A DNA stretch of 64,000 nt, taken from Ruminococcus sp. FC2018 (GTDB taxonomy: Bacteria > Bacillota > Clostridia > Oscillospirales > Ruminococcaceae). Below, one piece after another: positions 18,117 to 27,524 of this stretch. Numbering within the stretch: position 1 is the stretch's first letter; each line of letters starts with the position of its first letter. The position numbers and the translations under genes are program-made. The stretch is taken from contig NZ_JHXH01000008.1 in the NCBI RefSeq assembly GCF_000621805.1, positions 1 through 64,000 of the forward strand. The letters run 5' to 3'. Under the pieces are notes generated by a model that saw nothing but the letters and a program-made list of their open reading frames with translations, did not search any database and had not been told where the DNA came from.

Positions 18117-19325
18117 ATGGCAGCAACAAAGATTTGTCCTTATTGCCACAACGAGATCGCTGATGAAGCGATACTGTGCAAGTACTGTCACAACCTTCTT
18201 ATCGGCGGCAACCAAGACATAGAGAGCGCAGTCAACGCAAGAAGGGAAAAAAGAAGAAGACAGTCCTCTGCTAACGCAAGCATTGCGGTAGATCAGGCTC
18301 TGGGATTATCCCACAACGAAGAGGAAGAATACACAAGAGAGTTTTCCGCAGTTGATGCGGCGGATTATCAGGAAAGGACCAGGGCATTTTCCGTGCCCAA
18401 GCAGCCTCAGCAGGCTCCCGTTCAGCAGGAACCTGTAATTGCAAGGCACACCGAGCCGGCACATCAGCCAAGGTTTACGGATGCACCGGTTCAGACAAGA
18501 CACCCGGAAGCTGCTCAGCCAAGGTTTACAGACGCACCCGTTCAGACAAGGCACCCTCAGGCTCCTGCGCCTCAGGACAGCTACTATGATGATAACGGTC
18601 AGTACTACGATGACAGTTACTATGACGACAACGGTCAGTACTATGATGACGACGGTTATTACAACGATGACGACTACTACGATGATTACTATGACGACCA
18701 GGGCGGCGGCAACGGCGGAAAAGGCGGAAACGACGACAACAGCAGAAAGAAGATCTTTCTTATCACCGCCGGCATAACACTTGGTATCCTGGCTCTTATT
18801 GCACTGGCGGTATTTGTAGGATACAAGCTTGTAGGCTTTGCAAAGAAAGACAGCAGCTCTTCCTCCATTGGAAAGAACTCCACAACTTCAATAACCACTG
18901 CAACAAAGGCTACCTCGGAGACAACAACCACAACAAAGGCTACCGAGCAGACCACAAAGAAGACCACCAAGGAAACAGAAGCTACCACCGAGCAGACCAC
19001 TGAACAGACATTTACTCAGCAGACCGAGGACACAAAACAGACTCAGGACACAAAACAGACCGAGGATACAAAGCAGACTCAGGACACCAAGCAGACTGAG
19101 GATACAAAGCAGACTCAGCAGTCAAGCTCTGTTGACCAGGTCCAGGTCATGGCTAACGTAGCTCAGGCACTTACTGCATATGACACCTCCGGTATTCAGA
19201 GATACGAGTACAGAACAGAGGATCAGGGCGCAGTTTACTTCTATGTTTTCACAAATGACAATCACGCATACAGCGTTGCTTACTTCAAGGAGTCGGGACG
19301 CAGCAGGATCGTCAAGGCATGGTAA
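18117..19325 (+). CDS. Zinc-ribbon, low-complexity, single-pass membrane protein
   Basis: A protein of about 402 residues, not assigned to a known function. From the N terminus: a CPYCH...CKYCH zinc ribbon (residues 6-27); a charged linker with a 17-residue repeat (RFTDAPVQTRHP twice); a very acidic, tyrosine-rich run of SYYDDNGQYYDD units; one transmembrane helix (IFLITAGITLGILALIALAV); a Ser/Thr-rich outer segment with five tandem six-residue units of T[E/Q]DTKQ; and a compact C-terminal domain. By topology the zinc ribbon faces the cytoplasm. ATG 18117 is chosen over GTG 18111; GGAG lies upstream of both. The 18-bp DNA repeat in the outer segment could vary in copy number. Confidence 0.75.
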   Translation: MAATKICPYCHNEIADEAILCKYCHNLLIGGNQDIESAVNARREKRRRQSSANASIAVDQALGLSHNEEEEYTREFSAVDAADYQERTRAFSVPKQPQQAPVQQEPVIARHTEPAHQPRFTDAPVQTRHPEAAQPRFTDAPVQTRHPQAPAPQDSYYDDNGQYYDDSYYDDNGQYYDDDGYYNDDDYYDDYYDDQGGGNGGKGGNDDNSRKKIFLITAGITLGILALIALAVFVGYKLVGFAKKDSSSSSIGKNSTTSITTATKATSETTTTTKATEQTTKKTTKETEATTEQTTEQTFTQQTEDTKQTQDTKQTEDTKQTQDTKQTEDTKQTQQSSSVDQVQVMANVAQALTAYDTSGIQRYEYRTEDQGAVYFYVFTNDNHAYSVAYFKESGRSRIVKAW

Positions 19326-19341
19326 CACACCTGAAAATATC

Positions 19342-19377
19342 AAAGGCACACTACCCAAAAGGGTAATGTGCCTTTTT
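19342..19377 (+). terminator. Terminator
   Basis: AAAGGCACA-CTACCC pairs with GGGTAA-TGTGCC, loop AAAA, followed by TTTTT. It could weakly serve the convergent flavin reductase gene as well. Confidence 0.92.
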
Positions 19378-19410
19378 ATTATCTTTGTACGTCAGGAAAG
19401 CAATTCGCCC

Positions 19411-19974
19411 TTATTTCAGCTTCATACCGTCCTTAAAGGCATCGCCCACTCTTGTGCCGACTTTATAATAGCCGTGGGTATAGGGGTCAAAAGCTATTGC
19501 TTCAAGGGCGTCGATATCCACCTTATCGTCCTTGAGCACCGATTCCTCAACAGAGGTCCTCAGAACTTTGCCGATCACTCCAAGACCTGTTTCGTCGCTC
19601 TGGTATTCAACCAACTCACACTCGATAGCGATGGGCAGCTCATTGATTATAGGGGCATCCACCAGCTGTGACTTTTCAAAGGTCATGCCGCTTTTGGCAA
19701 ATTTATCAGGCTCTTTATTACCGCTGACAACGCCGAACCAGTCAGCCTCGGTAACGTGGTTTGCATCGGCAATATGGATAACAAAGCCTTTTCTCTCCAT
19801 AATATTCTCCACGGTCTTATGTGTCCGGGTAAGATTAAGAGCCACCATATCACGCTCCAGCATAGTTCCCCAGGCAGCGTTCATAACATCTACCGTTCCG
19901 TCATCGTTGAATGTGGAGATGAGCAGGACAGGCATTGGGAAAATGGCTTCCGTTGTTTTGATTTGTTTTTTCAC
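19411..19974 (-). CDS. Flavin reductase family protein (flavoredoxin-like)
   Basis: A 187-residue cytosolic FMN-binding split-barrel protein of the flavoredoxin type. It begins with the usual PMPVLLIST strand, then NAAWGTMLERD, LNLTRTHKT and FVIHIADANH, which form the FMN pocket and dimer interface. Family members carry out NAD(P)H-dependent flavin or ferric reduction or bind FMN as an electron carrier. GTG at 19974 is the start, with AGGAGGAA upstream. It is monocistronic and convergent with the zinc-ribbon gene. Confidence 0.87.
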   Translation of the reverse strand: MKKQIKTTEAIFPMPVLLISTFNDDGTVDVMNAAWGTMLERDMVALNLTRTHKTVENIMERKGFVIHIADANHVTEADWFGVVSGNKEPDKFAKSGMTFEKSQLVDAPIINELPIAIECELVEYQSDETGLGVIGKVLRTSVEESVLKDDKVDIDALEAIAFDPYTHGYYKVGTRVGDAFKDGMKLK

Positions 19975-20110
19975 AGCAGTATTCCTCCTATACAGATATA
20001 TGTTTTTTCGGGCAGCTTACGCCCGGCAAGTGATAGTTCACGCTTATTATTACACCACAATATGCGCAACAAATCAACCTGCATTTCCCCTTTCCAACGT
20101 GACAGCTGCA

Positions 20111-21007
20111 TTATTTCAGATAATCTCTCAGCAGGTCAAGCCTGCTGTTCATATCACGGTATCCCTGCCAGTAAAGGGCTCCCAGCTTATCCATATCGCC
20201 GTCAAAGCGTGAGACTGTCACGGGCTTTGAGGGGACTATGAGAAAGATCCCGCCGCTTGCGGACTTTTCCTCAAGCATATCCACCATTTCGTTGAAGCGC
20301 CGGTTTGTTTTCTCCATGCTTTCAAGCAGCTTGGGGTATTTGCGGTAGATAAGTTTTGCCGCCTTTGAGACACCCGGCTTCCTGCGGTAGGAAAGCTCTC
20401 TTGTGCGCACGACTATGACCTTTTCTTCCCCCGACTGTTCACACCAGGGGTAGGGTATTTTCTCTGTGCAGCCGCCGTCAAGGTAGGGCACACCGTTTAT
20501 TATCACAGGCTTTGAAACATATGGCACGGTAGCCGACGCCTGTATTGCTTTTGAAAGATTGCACTTGCCTTTCTCAAAGTATTCCACCTGCCCTGTAAGC
20601 AGGTTTGTTGCGGAGACTGCCAATCTGCGTGAGGGATCATTGAGGCGTTTTTTGTCAAGGGGCATATCCCTTAATATCTTCTTGAACAGGTATGTAAATC
20701 CTGTAACGCCGTGGTCCCGCTTTATTGCTCCAATGCCGCAGTAGTTGCTGTCATGGCGGTAGGTCAGGTCGATCCTTGCGCCCCAGCCTATCTGACCTGA
20801 TACATATCCGATGGCAGAAAGGGCACCTGCCGAGCAGCCAACTGTTGATGTGAAGTTTATATCGTTCTTCATAAGGCAGTCAAGCACGCCAAGGGTATAA
20901 AGCCCTTTCCAGCCGCCGCCCTCAAGCACTATGCAGCCGTGGGTAAGCTTTTCGCTTGCTCTGCCTGAAGGGAGCTTATCCAGATGTCTGTAAACTTTAC
21001 TATCCAT
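20111..21007 (-). CDS. Patatin-like phospholipase
   Basis: A 298-residue serine acyl hydrolase of the patatin family (RssA/YjjU-like). The oxyanion-hole motif EGGGWKGLY lies near residue 30, the nucleophile elbow GCSAG near residue 55, and the catalytic Asp in DGG (PYLDGGCTEKIPY) near 170; thus the Ser-Asp dyad is intact. It has no signal peptide and probably acts on membrane lipids from the cytoplasm. ATG 21007 is preferred over GTG 21016 because GGTGAT precedes it at usual spacing. It begins only about 14 nt after dinB ends, so the two are probably co-transcribed. Confidence 0.9.
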   Translation of the reverse strand: MDSKVYRHLDKLPSGRASEKLTHGCIVLEGGGWKGLYTLGVLDCLMKNDINFTSTVGCSAGALSAIGYVSGQIGWGARIDLTYRHDSNYCGIGAIKRDHGVTGFTYLFKKILRDMPLDKKRLNDPSRRLAVSATNLLTGQVEYFEKGKCNLSKAIQASATVPYVSKPVIINGVPYLDGGCTEKIPYPWCEQSGEEKVIVVRTRELSYRRKPGVSKAAKLIYRKYPKLLESMEKTNRRFNEMVDMLEEKSASGGIFLIVPSKPVTVSRFDGDMDKLGALYWQGYRDMNSRLDLLRDYLK

Positions 21008-21020
21008 TTTTATCACCGTT

Positions 21021-22238
21021 TCATTCTTTATATTTACGCATATACTCTATGGTTTTATGCAGAGTATCCCAATGGTATATCTTTTCAAGATTTGCTGCAA
21101 AATCCAGCTTATACCGCTCTTTCAGGTGGTCAAGGAGCATGGCACGCTGATGGGGAAGACTGTCCATCCGGCTCCCAAGATCGTCAAAGCTCAGCTGCAC
21201 AGGCTCGTCCTCTCCGGAGAGATTATGCAGTCCCACTCCGATAAGCCGCACAGGTCTGTGCTGCACCTGTTCAAGCATCTGCAAAGCCTCGTTGTATATT
21301 ACCACAGCATTGTCCGTTTGCGCTGTTGTGCGGGAGCGGGTAATGGTTTTCATATCCCCGTAGGTCAGCTTCAGGTTTATCCCCTTGCCCTGCAAGCCCA
21401 CTCGCTTCGCTCTGTTTTCAACGCACAATGCCAGAAGCAAGAGCACATCACCAAGTACACGAAAATCGGAGACATCCTGCTGGAAAGTCACCTCACGACC
21501 GATGGACTTTGCATCCTCGGGACGGTAGGGCGTGACCTTTGAATCGTCTATGCCGAAGGCTATGCGTGTTATCCAGCGCCCGTGCTTGCCCAGCATACTC
21601 TCAACCTCTTTGCGCCGCCTGCGGATATCCCCCACGGTATTTATTCCCACTGTGTGGAGCTTTTCAGCTGTCTTTTCCCCAACGGTATAAAGCACACGCA
21701 CATCTCTGTGGATTATCAGCCGGACAAAATCTGCCGGGGTAAGTATCTCAAAATATCCGTCGGGCTTTTTCTCCTCGCTGGCAGTCTTGGCGGCGGTCTT
21801 TGAATACGCCACTCCCACCGAACAGGTCAGATGCAGCTCGTCACGGGTACGCTGCTTTATCAGCCCGGCAATTTTCCTTGCGCCGTCCCAGTCCTTTGCC
21901 TGCTGGGTCACATCAAGGTACGCCTCGTCAAGGGCTATTGTCTGGGAGGCGGAGGCATAGGTATTCCATATGTCATGGAGCTGATCTGACACGGCTCTGT
22001 ATTTGTTGAAATTGGGGTGCATATATATCCCCTGCGGGCAAAGGCGGTACGCCTCTTTGATATTCATTCCGGAGCGCACGCCAAACTTTCTCGCCTCATA
22101 GCTGCAGGTTGCAACGACTCCCCTTTCGTGGGGCAGAGAGCCTATGATAAGAGGCTTTCCACGCAGCCCCGGGTCGTCCCGCATTTCCACGGATGCATAA
22201 AATGCGTCCATATCAACGTGTATTATTATCTGATCCAT
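21021..22238 (-). CDS. dinB: DNA polymerase IV (Y family)
   Basis: A 405-residue translesion polymerase. The palm carries both catalytic motifs, HVDMDAFYASVE at the N terminus and ALDEAYLDVT near residue 105. The helix-hairpin-helix thumb (VGEKTAEKLHTVGINTVGDI) and little-finger domain follow. The C terminus lacks a clear QLSLF clamp-binding box, but VQLSFDDLG near residue 365 can serve. It lies between a DEDDh exonuclease (90 nt upstream) and a patatin gene on the same strand. No LexA box was recognised upstream, although I do not know this host's box. Confidence 0.96.
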   Translation of the reverse strand: MDQIIIHVDMDAFYASVEMRDDPGLRGKPLIIGSLPHERGVVATCSYEARKFGVRSGMNIKEAYRLCPQGIYMHPNFNKYRAVSDQLHDIWNTYASASQTIALDEAYLDVTQQAKDWDGARKIAGLIKQRTRDELHLTCSVGVAYSKTAAKTASEEKKPDGYFEILTPADFVRLIIHRDVRVLYTVGEKTAEKLHTVGINTVGDIRRRRKEVESMLGKHGRWITRIAFGIDDSKVTPYRPEDAKSIGREVTFQQDVSDFRVLGDVLLLLALCVENRAKRVGLQGKGINLKLTYGDMKTITRSRTTAQTDNAVVIYNEALQMLEQVQHRPVRLIGVGLHNLSGEDEPVQLSFDDLGSRMDSLPHQRAMLLDHLKERYKLDFAANLEKIYHWDTLHKTIEYMRKYKE

Positions 22239-22327
22239 AGTGGTAGTGCCTTCTTGCTTGTGTTATGATCGATCTGTGTAATATCCGTTTATCAGGCGTA
22301 TATATCTCTGCTGCCGGGCTTATCAGG

Positions 22328-22864
22328 TCACTCGGTGAGCTTATATGTACGGATAAAACCATTGATATCTGCACCGCTGTCCCGATAGCGCAAAAGTATC
22401 TCGGCGCAGGCACGGCTGTCGCTGGCGGCATGGTGGTGGTCAAGGGCAATTCCGTAATACTCACACATCACATTCAGCTTATGGCTCACCCCCGGCAAAA
22501 GCCGTCTGCCTGCCTGGACGGTACAGATGTATTTAGCATTCTTTTTCCACGTTATCCCGTATCCGTTCAGACAGCGTTTGAGCACGCTGAGATCAAAAAC
22601 TGCGTTATGGGCAACAAGTATCCCGCTGTTCATCATCGGCTCGATCTTCTCCCACAGCTCCCCGAAGTTTGGTGCGCCCTTTACTGTTTCGCTGCTTATG
22701 CCTGTAAGCTGTGTATTGAAATAATCAAAATGGGTTTGTGGATCAACAAGGGAATAATATTCGTCTGCTATATTGCCCTCCTGTATAAGGGTTATACCTA
22801 TGGCACTCATCCTGCTGTTGGCACGGTTGGGTGTTTCCACATCAAATACTACATAGTTGTACAT
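22328..22864 (-). CDS. DEDDh 3'-5' exonuclease (DnaQ-like)
   Basis: A 178-residue stand-alone exonuclease of the DnaQ/epsilon type. The four acidic residues and His are visible: FDVET (Exo I), LVAHNAVFDLSVL (Exo II) and HHHAASDSRA (Exo III, H-x5-D). It resembles the exonuclease domain of PolC and stand-alone epsilon homologues that trim 3' ends of DNA or RNA. It is followed at 90 nt by dinB, suggesting a damage-tolerance operon. Confidence 0.9.
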   Translation of the reverse strand: MYNYVVFDVETPNRANSRMSAIGITLIQEGNIADEYYSLVDPQTHFDYFNTQLTGISSETVKGAPNFGELWEKIEPMMNSGILVAHNAVFDLSVLKRCLNGYGITWKKNAKYICTVQAGRRLLPGVSHKLNVMCEYYGIALDHHHAASDSRACAEILLRYRDSGADINGFIRTYKLTE

Positions 22865-22907
22865 ATCGTTTTCCTTTCGGTAAAGCCTGAGTTTTACTCA
22901 TATATAT

Positions 22908-22936
22908 AGTATAGTTTTACAGCTTTGAAATGTCAA
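22908..22936 (-). promoter_or_regulatory. Promoter of the exonuclease-dinB-patatin operon
   Basis: Minus strand perfect -35 TTGACA (22931-22936), 17-nt spacer, -10 TATACT (22908-22913). Confidence 0.85.
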
Positions 22937-23043
22937 GTGGCGGCAAGTAATAGTGTGACAAAGGCGGTTTGTTAAACTGCTGAAAAATGACTTTTGATAT
23001 ATGTGCAAAACGGAGAAAATTTAAAGCGTGCTATGCTGCGCTA

Positions 23044-23099
23044 TTGAAATGGGCGCACGATAGTATTATAATGGAGTAAAGATGTGATATCGGTTTCAC
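23044..23099 (+). promoter_or_regulatory. scrR promoter and LacI-type operator
   Basis: -35 TTGAAA (23044-23049), 17-nt spacer, -10 TATAAT (23067-23072). GTGATATCGGTTTCAC (23084-23099) is an imperfect 16-bp palindrome centred on CG, as LacI-family operators are, and covers the start site. Its GTTTCA half recurs in the operator before the PTS gene, so ScrR probably represses its own gene. Confidence 0.72.
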
Positions 23100-23116
23100 A
23101 AAGGAGTGGTAAAAGC

Positions 23117-24103
23117 ATGAACATTTCCGAGTTTGCAAAAATCGCAGGGGTTTCAAAATCCGCTGTGAGCAGGTATTTTAACAACGGCTATCTCAGCCGG
23201 GAGAAAACTGCACTGATAAAGGCTGCTATCGAAAAGACCGGCTATGCCCCCAGCCTTTCCGCAAGGAGCGTGAAAAACAAGATAACCAAGCTGGTGGGGG
23301 TAATTATACCCAAGCTTTCCAGCGAGAGCATCGCCCGTATCACCGAAGGTATCAGCGAAGTGCTCAGCGAACAGGGTTACGAGCTATTGCTTGTAAACAC
23401 AGCCAACGACTACAACAAGGAGATAGATTCACTGGAGCTTTTCCGCAACAACTGGGTGTACGGCATTATCCTTATGGCAAGCGTTTTCACCAAGCTGCAC
23501 AAGACGGTGCTGGACAAGATACGTGTGCCTGTGGTGATACTTGGGCAGAACTACAAAGGGTACAACTGCGTTTGTCACGACGATTTCGGGGCAGCCTACG
23601 CCCTCACCAGGCTTATGCTTGACAAGGGCGCATCGGACCCTGCCTGCGTGGGAGTGAGAATGGACGATCTCGCCACGGGAAAACTGCGATTTGATGGGTT
23701 TATGAAAGCCCTTAACGAAAAGGGGCTGTCCTTCCACCGTGAAAACCGTGAGACCGCAGATTTCACTTTTGAATCGGGATACGAGCACGCCAGGCATCTG
23801 TTCTCGGGAAGAAGCCGACCGGACGCTGTGTTCTGCGCCACCGACAGTATTGCCGCAGGTGTTGTGCTGTACTGCAAGGAAAACGGTATACGTATACCGC
23901 GGGACGTTATGGTCTGCGGGATAGGCGATTCAAAGCTCTCAAGGATCTCCTCAACCACAATAACCTCTGCCCATCTTCACTACAAGACAGCAGGCATTGA
24001 GGCGGCAAAAATGCTGCTTTCACAGATAGATCACGGCAAGTCTGCCCCCAGGATCCTTCAGCTGGGTTACGAGATAGTTCAGCGTGAATCCACAGCCGGA
24101 TAA
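23117..24103 (+). CDS. scrR: LacI-family sucrose operon repressor
   Basis: A 328-residue LacI/GalR repressor. The helix-turn-helix (ISEFAKIAGVSKSAVSRYFN, residues 3-22) and hinge helix are followed by a periplasmic-binding-protein-like sensor domain starting with KLVGVIIPKLSS. It precedes the sucrose PTS genes, so the inducer is likely sucrose-6-phosphate or fructose, by analogy with ScrR. ATG 23117 is used (AGGAGTGG 8 nt upstream) rather than the longer GTG frame, which would start inside the operator. Confidence 0.9.
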   Translation: MNISEFAKIAGVSKSAVSRYFNNGYLSREKTALIKAAIEKTGYAPSLSARSVKNKITKLVGVIIPKLSSESIARITEGISEVLSEQGYELLLVNTANDYNKEIDSLELFRNNWVYGIILMASVFTKLHKTVLDKIRVPVVILGQNYKGYNCVCHDDFGAAYALTRLMLDKGASDPACVGVRMDDLATGKLRFDGFMKALNEKGLSFHRENRETADFTFESGYEHARHLFSGRSRPDAVFCATDSIAAGVVLYCKENGIRIPRDVMVCGIGDSKLSRISSTTITSAHLHYKTAGIEAAKMLLSQIDHGKSAPRILQLGYEIVQRESTAG

Positions 24104-24176
24104 CTGAAACTGTGTGAAACCTACTATGAATAAGCTGCAACTTTGTCTTTTTAGTCAATAGATTTTTATATGTGTG

Positions 24177-24213
24177 TATGTTATACTGATTGTGTAAGTG
24201 AAATCAGTTTCAT
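24177..24213 (+). promoter_or_regulatory. Sucrose PTS operon promoter (extended -10) and operator
   Basis: Extended -10 TGTTATACT (24179-24187) with only a weak -35. GTGAAATCAGTTTCAT (24198-24213) contains the perfect arms TGAAA and TTTCA and lies over the start site. It shares half-sites with the scrR operator, which supports a single ScrR regulon. Confidence 0.7.
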
Positions 24214-24261
24214 ATTTTGGACGATAAACGTGTCAGAAATTGACAAAAAGGAGAGGTTGCT

Positions 24262-26184
24262 ATGGATTACAGAACATGTGCAAGCGAGATACTTGACGCA
24301 ATAGGCGGCAAGGAAAATCTGGCAAGTGCAGCTCACTGCGCCACAAGACTGCGGCTTGTTATTGCAGACAACGACAAGGTCAAGAAAGAGACTCTTGAGA
24401 ACATTGACGGTGTCAAAGGCGTTTTTGAGGCTGCAGGACAGCTTCAGATCATCATCGGAACAGGTACGGTAAACAAGGTCTATGACCAGTTCATTGACCT
24501 GGCAGGTGTTGAGGCTGCTTCAAAGGACGATGTAAAGGCTGCTGCGGCGGCAAAAGCTCCCTGGTACAAGAGGGCAATAAAGACCCTGGGCGACATCTTC
24601 GTTCCCATTATCCCGGCTATCGTTGCAACAGGTCTGCTTTGCGGACTGCTGGGCGGTCTGTCAAGAGCTTTCCCAAGCATAAGCGATCACTACATCTACA
24701 ACATTCTGGATCTGCTTTCCAACACGGAACTTACATTCCTGCCGATCCTTATTGCGGTAAGTGCGGCTAAGATCTTCGGCGCAAACATCTATCTGGGCGC
24801 TGTTATCGGTATGCTTATGATACACCCAAGCCTTGTGAACGCCTGGTCTATCGCAGACGGCGCAGAAACCAAGACCCTCTGGTCCTGGTTCGGGCTGTGG
24901 AACATACAGAACACGGGCTATCAGGGACACGTTATCCCTGTGGTCATTGCAGTTCTGGTGCTGGCGGTCATCGAAAAGTGGCTGCACAAGCACGTTCACG
25001 AGATGTTTGACCTTTTCGTAACTCCGTTGGTAAGCGTTCTTATCACAGGCTTTTTGACGCTGACAGTCATCGGTCCCGTATTCTCACAGGCTGAGAGCTG
25101 GGTGCTGGACGGTGCAAAGTGGCTCATTACCATTCCGCTGGGCATTGGTTCATTCCTCATGGGTGCTGCATACGCTCCCACGGTTGTTGCAGGCGTTCAC
25201 CATATGTACAACGCTATCGAGCTTTCAATGCTGGCTGAAAACGGTAAGAATATCTGGATGCCTATCGCTACCGCAGCTAACGTTGCACAGGGCGCAGCGG
25301 CTCTGGCTGTAGGCGTTAAGTCAAGAAACAAGAAGATCAAGGCAATGGCACTTCCCTCCTCCCTTTCGGCATTTATGGGTATCACAGAGCCTGCTATCTT
25401 CGGTGTAAACGTAAGATTCGTAAAGCCTCTTATCGCCGGCATGATAGGCGGTGCCTGCGGCGCAGCAGTTGCTTCGCTGATGAATGTTTTTGCTACGGCT
25501 AACGGCGTTACAGGTCTGTTCGGATTCCTTATCACAACCGACAGCTTCCTTGGATATCTGCTCACATTCCTTGTTGCATCAGGTGTTGCATTTATCGCAT
25601 CCTGGCTCATGTACAAGGACCCTGTTGAGGAGGGCGCAAAAAAGAAAGAGACAAAGTCCGGAGCTGACGCTCCAAAGGCTGCTCCACAGACGCAGGAGCA
25701 GGACCTTACAGAAGGTAAGAGCTTTGACGATACAGTCGTTTACTCCCCTCTCAAAGGCGAGGTAGTTCTTATGCAGGACGTTCCCGACGAGACATTTGCC
25801 GCTGAGGTCCTTGGCAAGGGTGCGGCGGTTGAGCCAAGCGAGGGCAAGGTAGTTGCTCCGGCAGACGGCAAGGTGGAAACTCTGTTTGACACTCACCACG
25901 CTATCGGACTTACTCTTGACAACGGCATGGAGATGCTTATACATGTGGGTATAAACACTGTTGAACTTAACGGCGAGGGCTATGAGGCTCACGTTGCAGA
26001 GGGAGACACTATAAAGAGAGGTCAGACGCTTATCACTTTCGACAAGGCACTGATACAGAGCAAGGGCTACAAGACAGTTACCCCTGTTATTATCACAAAC
26101 GCAGATGATTACCACGAGATAAACACCGCAGCATCCGGCAGCATCGGACTGCTTGACAAGCTGCTTGAAACAAAAAAGGACTGA
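24262..26184 (+). CDS. scrA: Sucrose-specific PTS enzyme IIBCA
   Basis: A 640-residue fused permease that imports and phosphorylates sucrose. Domain order: IIB (1-90) with the phosphocysteine Cys26 in HCATRLRLV; IIC (about 110-455), a membrane domain of about ten helices with the GITEPAIFG substrate loop; a charged linker (460-490); and IIA (about 495-640) with the phosphohistidine in MLIHVGINTVEL. The built-in IIA domain means no separate IIA is needed. The ATG follows AAAGGAGAGG. It begins the operon scrA-scrB-scrK-ptsH-ptsI, controlled by ScrR. Assignment to sucrose rests on the gene context (GH32 and fructokinase). Confidence 0.93.
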   Translation: MDYRTCASEILDAIGGKENLASAAHCATRLRLVIADNDKVKKETLENIDGVKGVFEAAGQLQIIIGTGTVNKVYDQFIDLAGVEAASKDDVKAAAAAKAPWYKRAIKTLGDIFVPIIPAIVATGLLCGLLGGLSRAFPSISDHYIYNILDLLSNTELTFLPILIAVSAAKIFGANIYLGAVIGMLMIHPSLVNAWSIADGAETKTLWSWFGLWNIQNTGYQGHVIPVVIAVLVLAVIEKWLHKHVHEMFDLFVTPLVSVLITGFLTLTVIGPVFSQAESWVLDGAKWLITIPLGIGSFLMGAAYAPTVVAGVHHMYNAIELSMLAENGKNIWMPIATAANVAQGAAALAVGVKSRNKKIKAMALPSSLSAFMGITEPAIFGVNVRFVKPLIAGMIGGACGAAVASLMNVFATANGVTGLFGFLITTDSFLGYLLTFLVASGVAFIASWLMYKDPVEEGAKKKETKSGADAPKAAPQTQEQDLTEGKSFDDTVVYSPLKGEVVLMQDVPDETFAAEVLGKGAAVEPSEGKVVAPADGKVETLFDTHHAIGLTLDNGMEMLIHVGINTVELNGEGYEAHVAEGDTIKRGQTLITFDKALIQSKGYKTVTPVIITNADDYHEINTAASGSIGLLDKLLETKKD

Positions 26185-26189
26185 TAGGG

Positions 26190-27524
26190 TTGAAAAACGA
26201 TTTCAGACAAGGGCTTCACCTTGAGCCGCAGAAAGGCTGGCTCAACGACCCCAACGGGCTGTGCTTTTTCAAGGGCAGGTATCACGTTTATTTCCAGTAC
26301 GCTCCCGACAGCGCAAAAGGCGCAGGAAACAAATGCTGGGGACATTTTCAGAGCAAGGACCTTACAAGCTGGGAGTTTACGGGGACGGTGCTGTTCCCCG
26401 ACACTGCCCATGACAGAAACGGAGTCTATTCCGGCTGCGGATTTGTAAAGGACGACACGCTGTATCTTTTCTACACGGGAAATGTCAAGGAAGACGGCGA
26501 CTACGATTACATAACCGCAGGGCGAGGTGCAAATACTATTCTTGTCACCACTAAAGACGGTGTGACAATGAGCGAAAAAAAAGTACTTCTTCGCAACAGC
26601 GATTACCCCGATTACTGCTCCTGCCATGTGCGTGACCCGAAAGTCTGGGAACAGGACGGGGAGTACTATATGGTGCTTGGTGCACGGACCCTTGACAACA
26701 AGGGCTGCGTGCTGAAATACAAGTCGTGTGACCTTGAAAACTGGGAGTTCCGGGAAGAGGTGCGCACAGCTGATCTCGGTTATATGTGGGAGTGCCCGGA
26801 CCTGTTCACCATGGGCGGCAGCGAATACCTCAGCATTTCTCCCCAGGGCGTACCCCACGAGGAATACCGGTTCCAGAATGTTTACAGCTCAGGATATCTG
26901 AACATGAACACGGGGATCTATAACGAGTGGGACTGCGGCTTTGACTTTTATGCTCCCCAGACCTTCATCGCTCCCGACGGCAGACGGATACTTATGGGCT
27001 GGATGGGCATTGGCGATATTCCCTATTCAAATCCCACCACCGAGCTTGGCTGGCAGCACTGTCTGACAGTTCCATGCGAGGTGACTATGGGAGACAGCGG
27101 AAAGCTTTTGCGAAACCCGATAGCTGAGCTTGAAAAGCTTGTCACAAGGCGCACAGATCTTACCGGATCAGGTGAGCAGGTGCAGCTGCCGTTTGACCTG
27201 ACTGCCTCGGCGCAGTCGGACAGCTTTGAGCTGGATATTTCCCAAGCAGTACAGATGACTTTTGAGGGCGGGATATTTACATTGAACTTCCTTGACGATA
27301 AGGTTGGCTGCGGAAGAGATGTGCGGCGTGTAAAGCTTGACAGCTGCAAAAAGCTCCGTGTGCTTGCGGACAAAACGTCACTTGAGATATTCCTCGGCGG
27401 CGGCGAAAATGTGCTTTCCACAAGATTCTATCCGCCCACCACAGCTGTGACCGTAACAAGCCGTGGGCTTACCTGCCGGGCGGCTGAGCTCAGGGCGATG
27501 GAGGTGGATCATCTTGGCAAGTGA
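26190..27524 (+). CDS. scrB: Sucrose-6-phosphate hydrolase (GH32)
   Basis: A 444-residue cytosolic GH32 enzyme that splits sucrose-6-phosphate into glucose-6-phosphate and fructose. All three family motifs are seen: WLNDPNG with the nucleophile Asp near residue 18, the transition-state RDP in HVRDPKVW, and the acid/base Glu in WECPDLF. A C-terminal beta-sandwich follows. The start is TTG 26190, only 5 nt after the scrA stop, with AGGACTGATAGGG before it. There is no signal peptide, as expected when PTS delivers the phosphorylated sugar. It overlaps the fructokinase start by 11 nt. Confidence 0.93.
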   Translation: MKNDFRQGLHLEPQKGWLNDPNGLCFFKGRYHVYFQYAPDSAKGAGNKCWGHFQSKDLTSWEFTGTVLFPDTAHDRNGVYSGCGFVKDDTLYLFYTGNVKEDGDYDYITAGRGANTILVTTKDGVTMSEKKVLLRNSDYPDYCSCHVRDPKVWEQDGEYYMVLGARTLDNKGCVLKYKSCDLENWEFREEVRTADLGYMWECPDLFTMGGSEYLSISPQGVPHEEYRFQNVYSSGYLNMNTGIYNEWDCGFDFYAPQTFIAPDGRRILMGWMGIGDIPYSNPTTELGWQHCLTVPCEVTMGDSGKLLRNPIAELEKLVTRRTDLTGSGEQVQLPFDLTASAQSDSFELDISQAVQMTFEGGIFTLNFLDDKVGCGRDVRRVKLDSCKKLRVLADKTSLEIFLGGGENVLSTRFYPPTTAVTVTSRGLTCRAAELRAMEVDHLGK

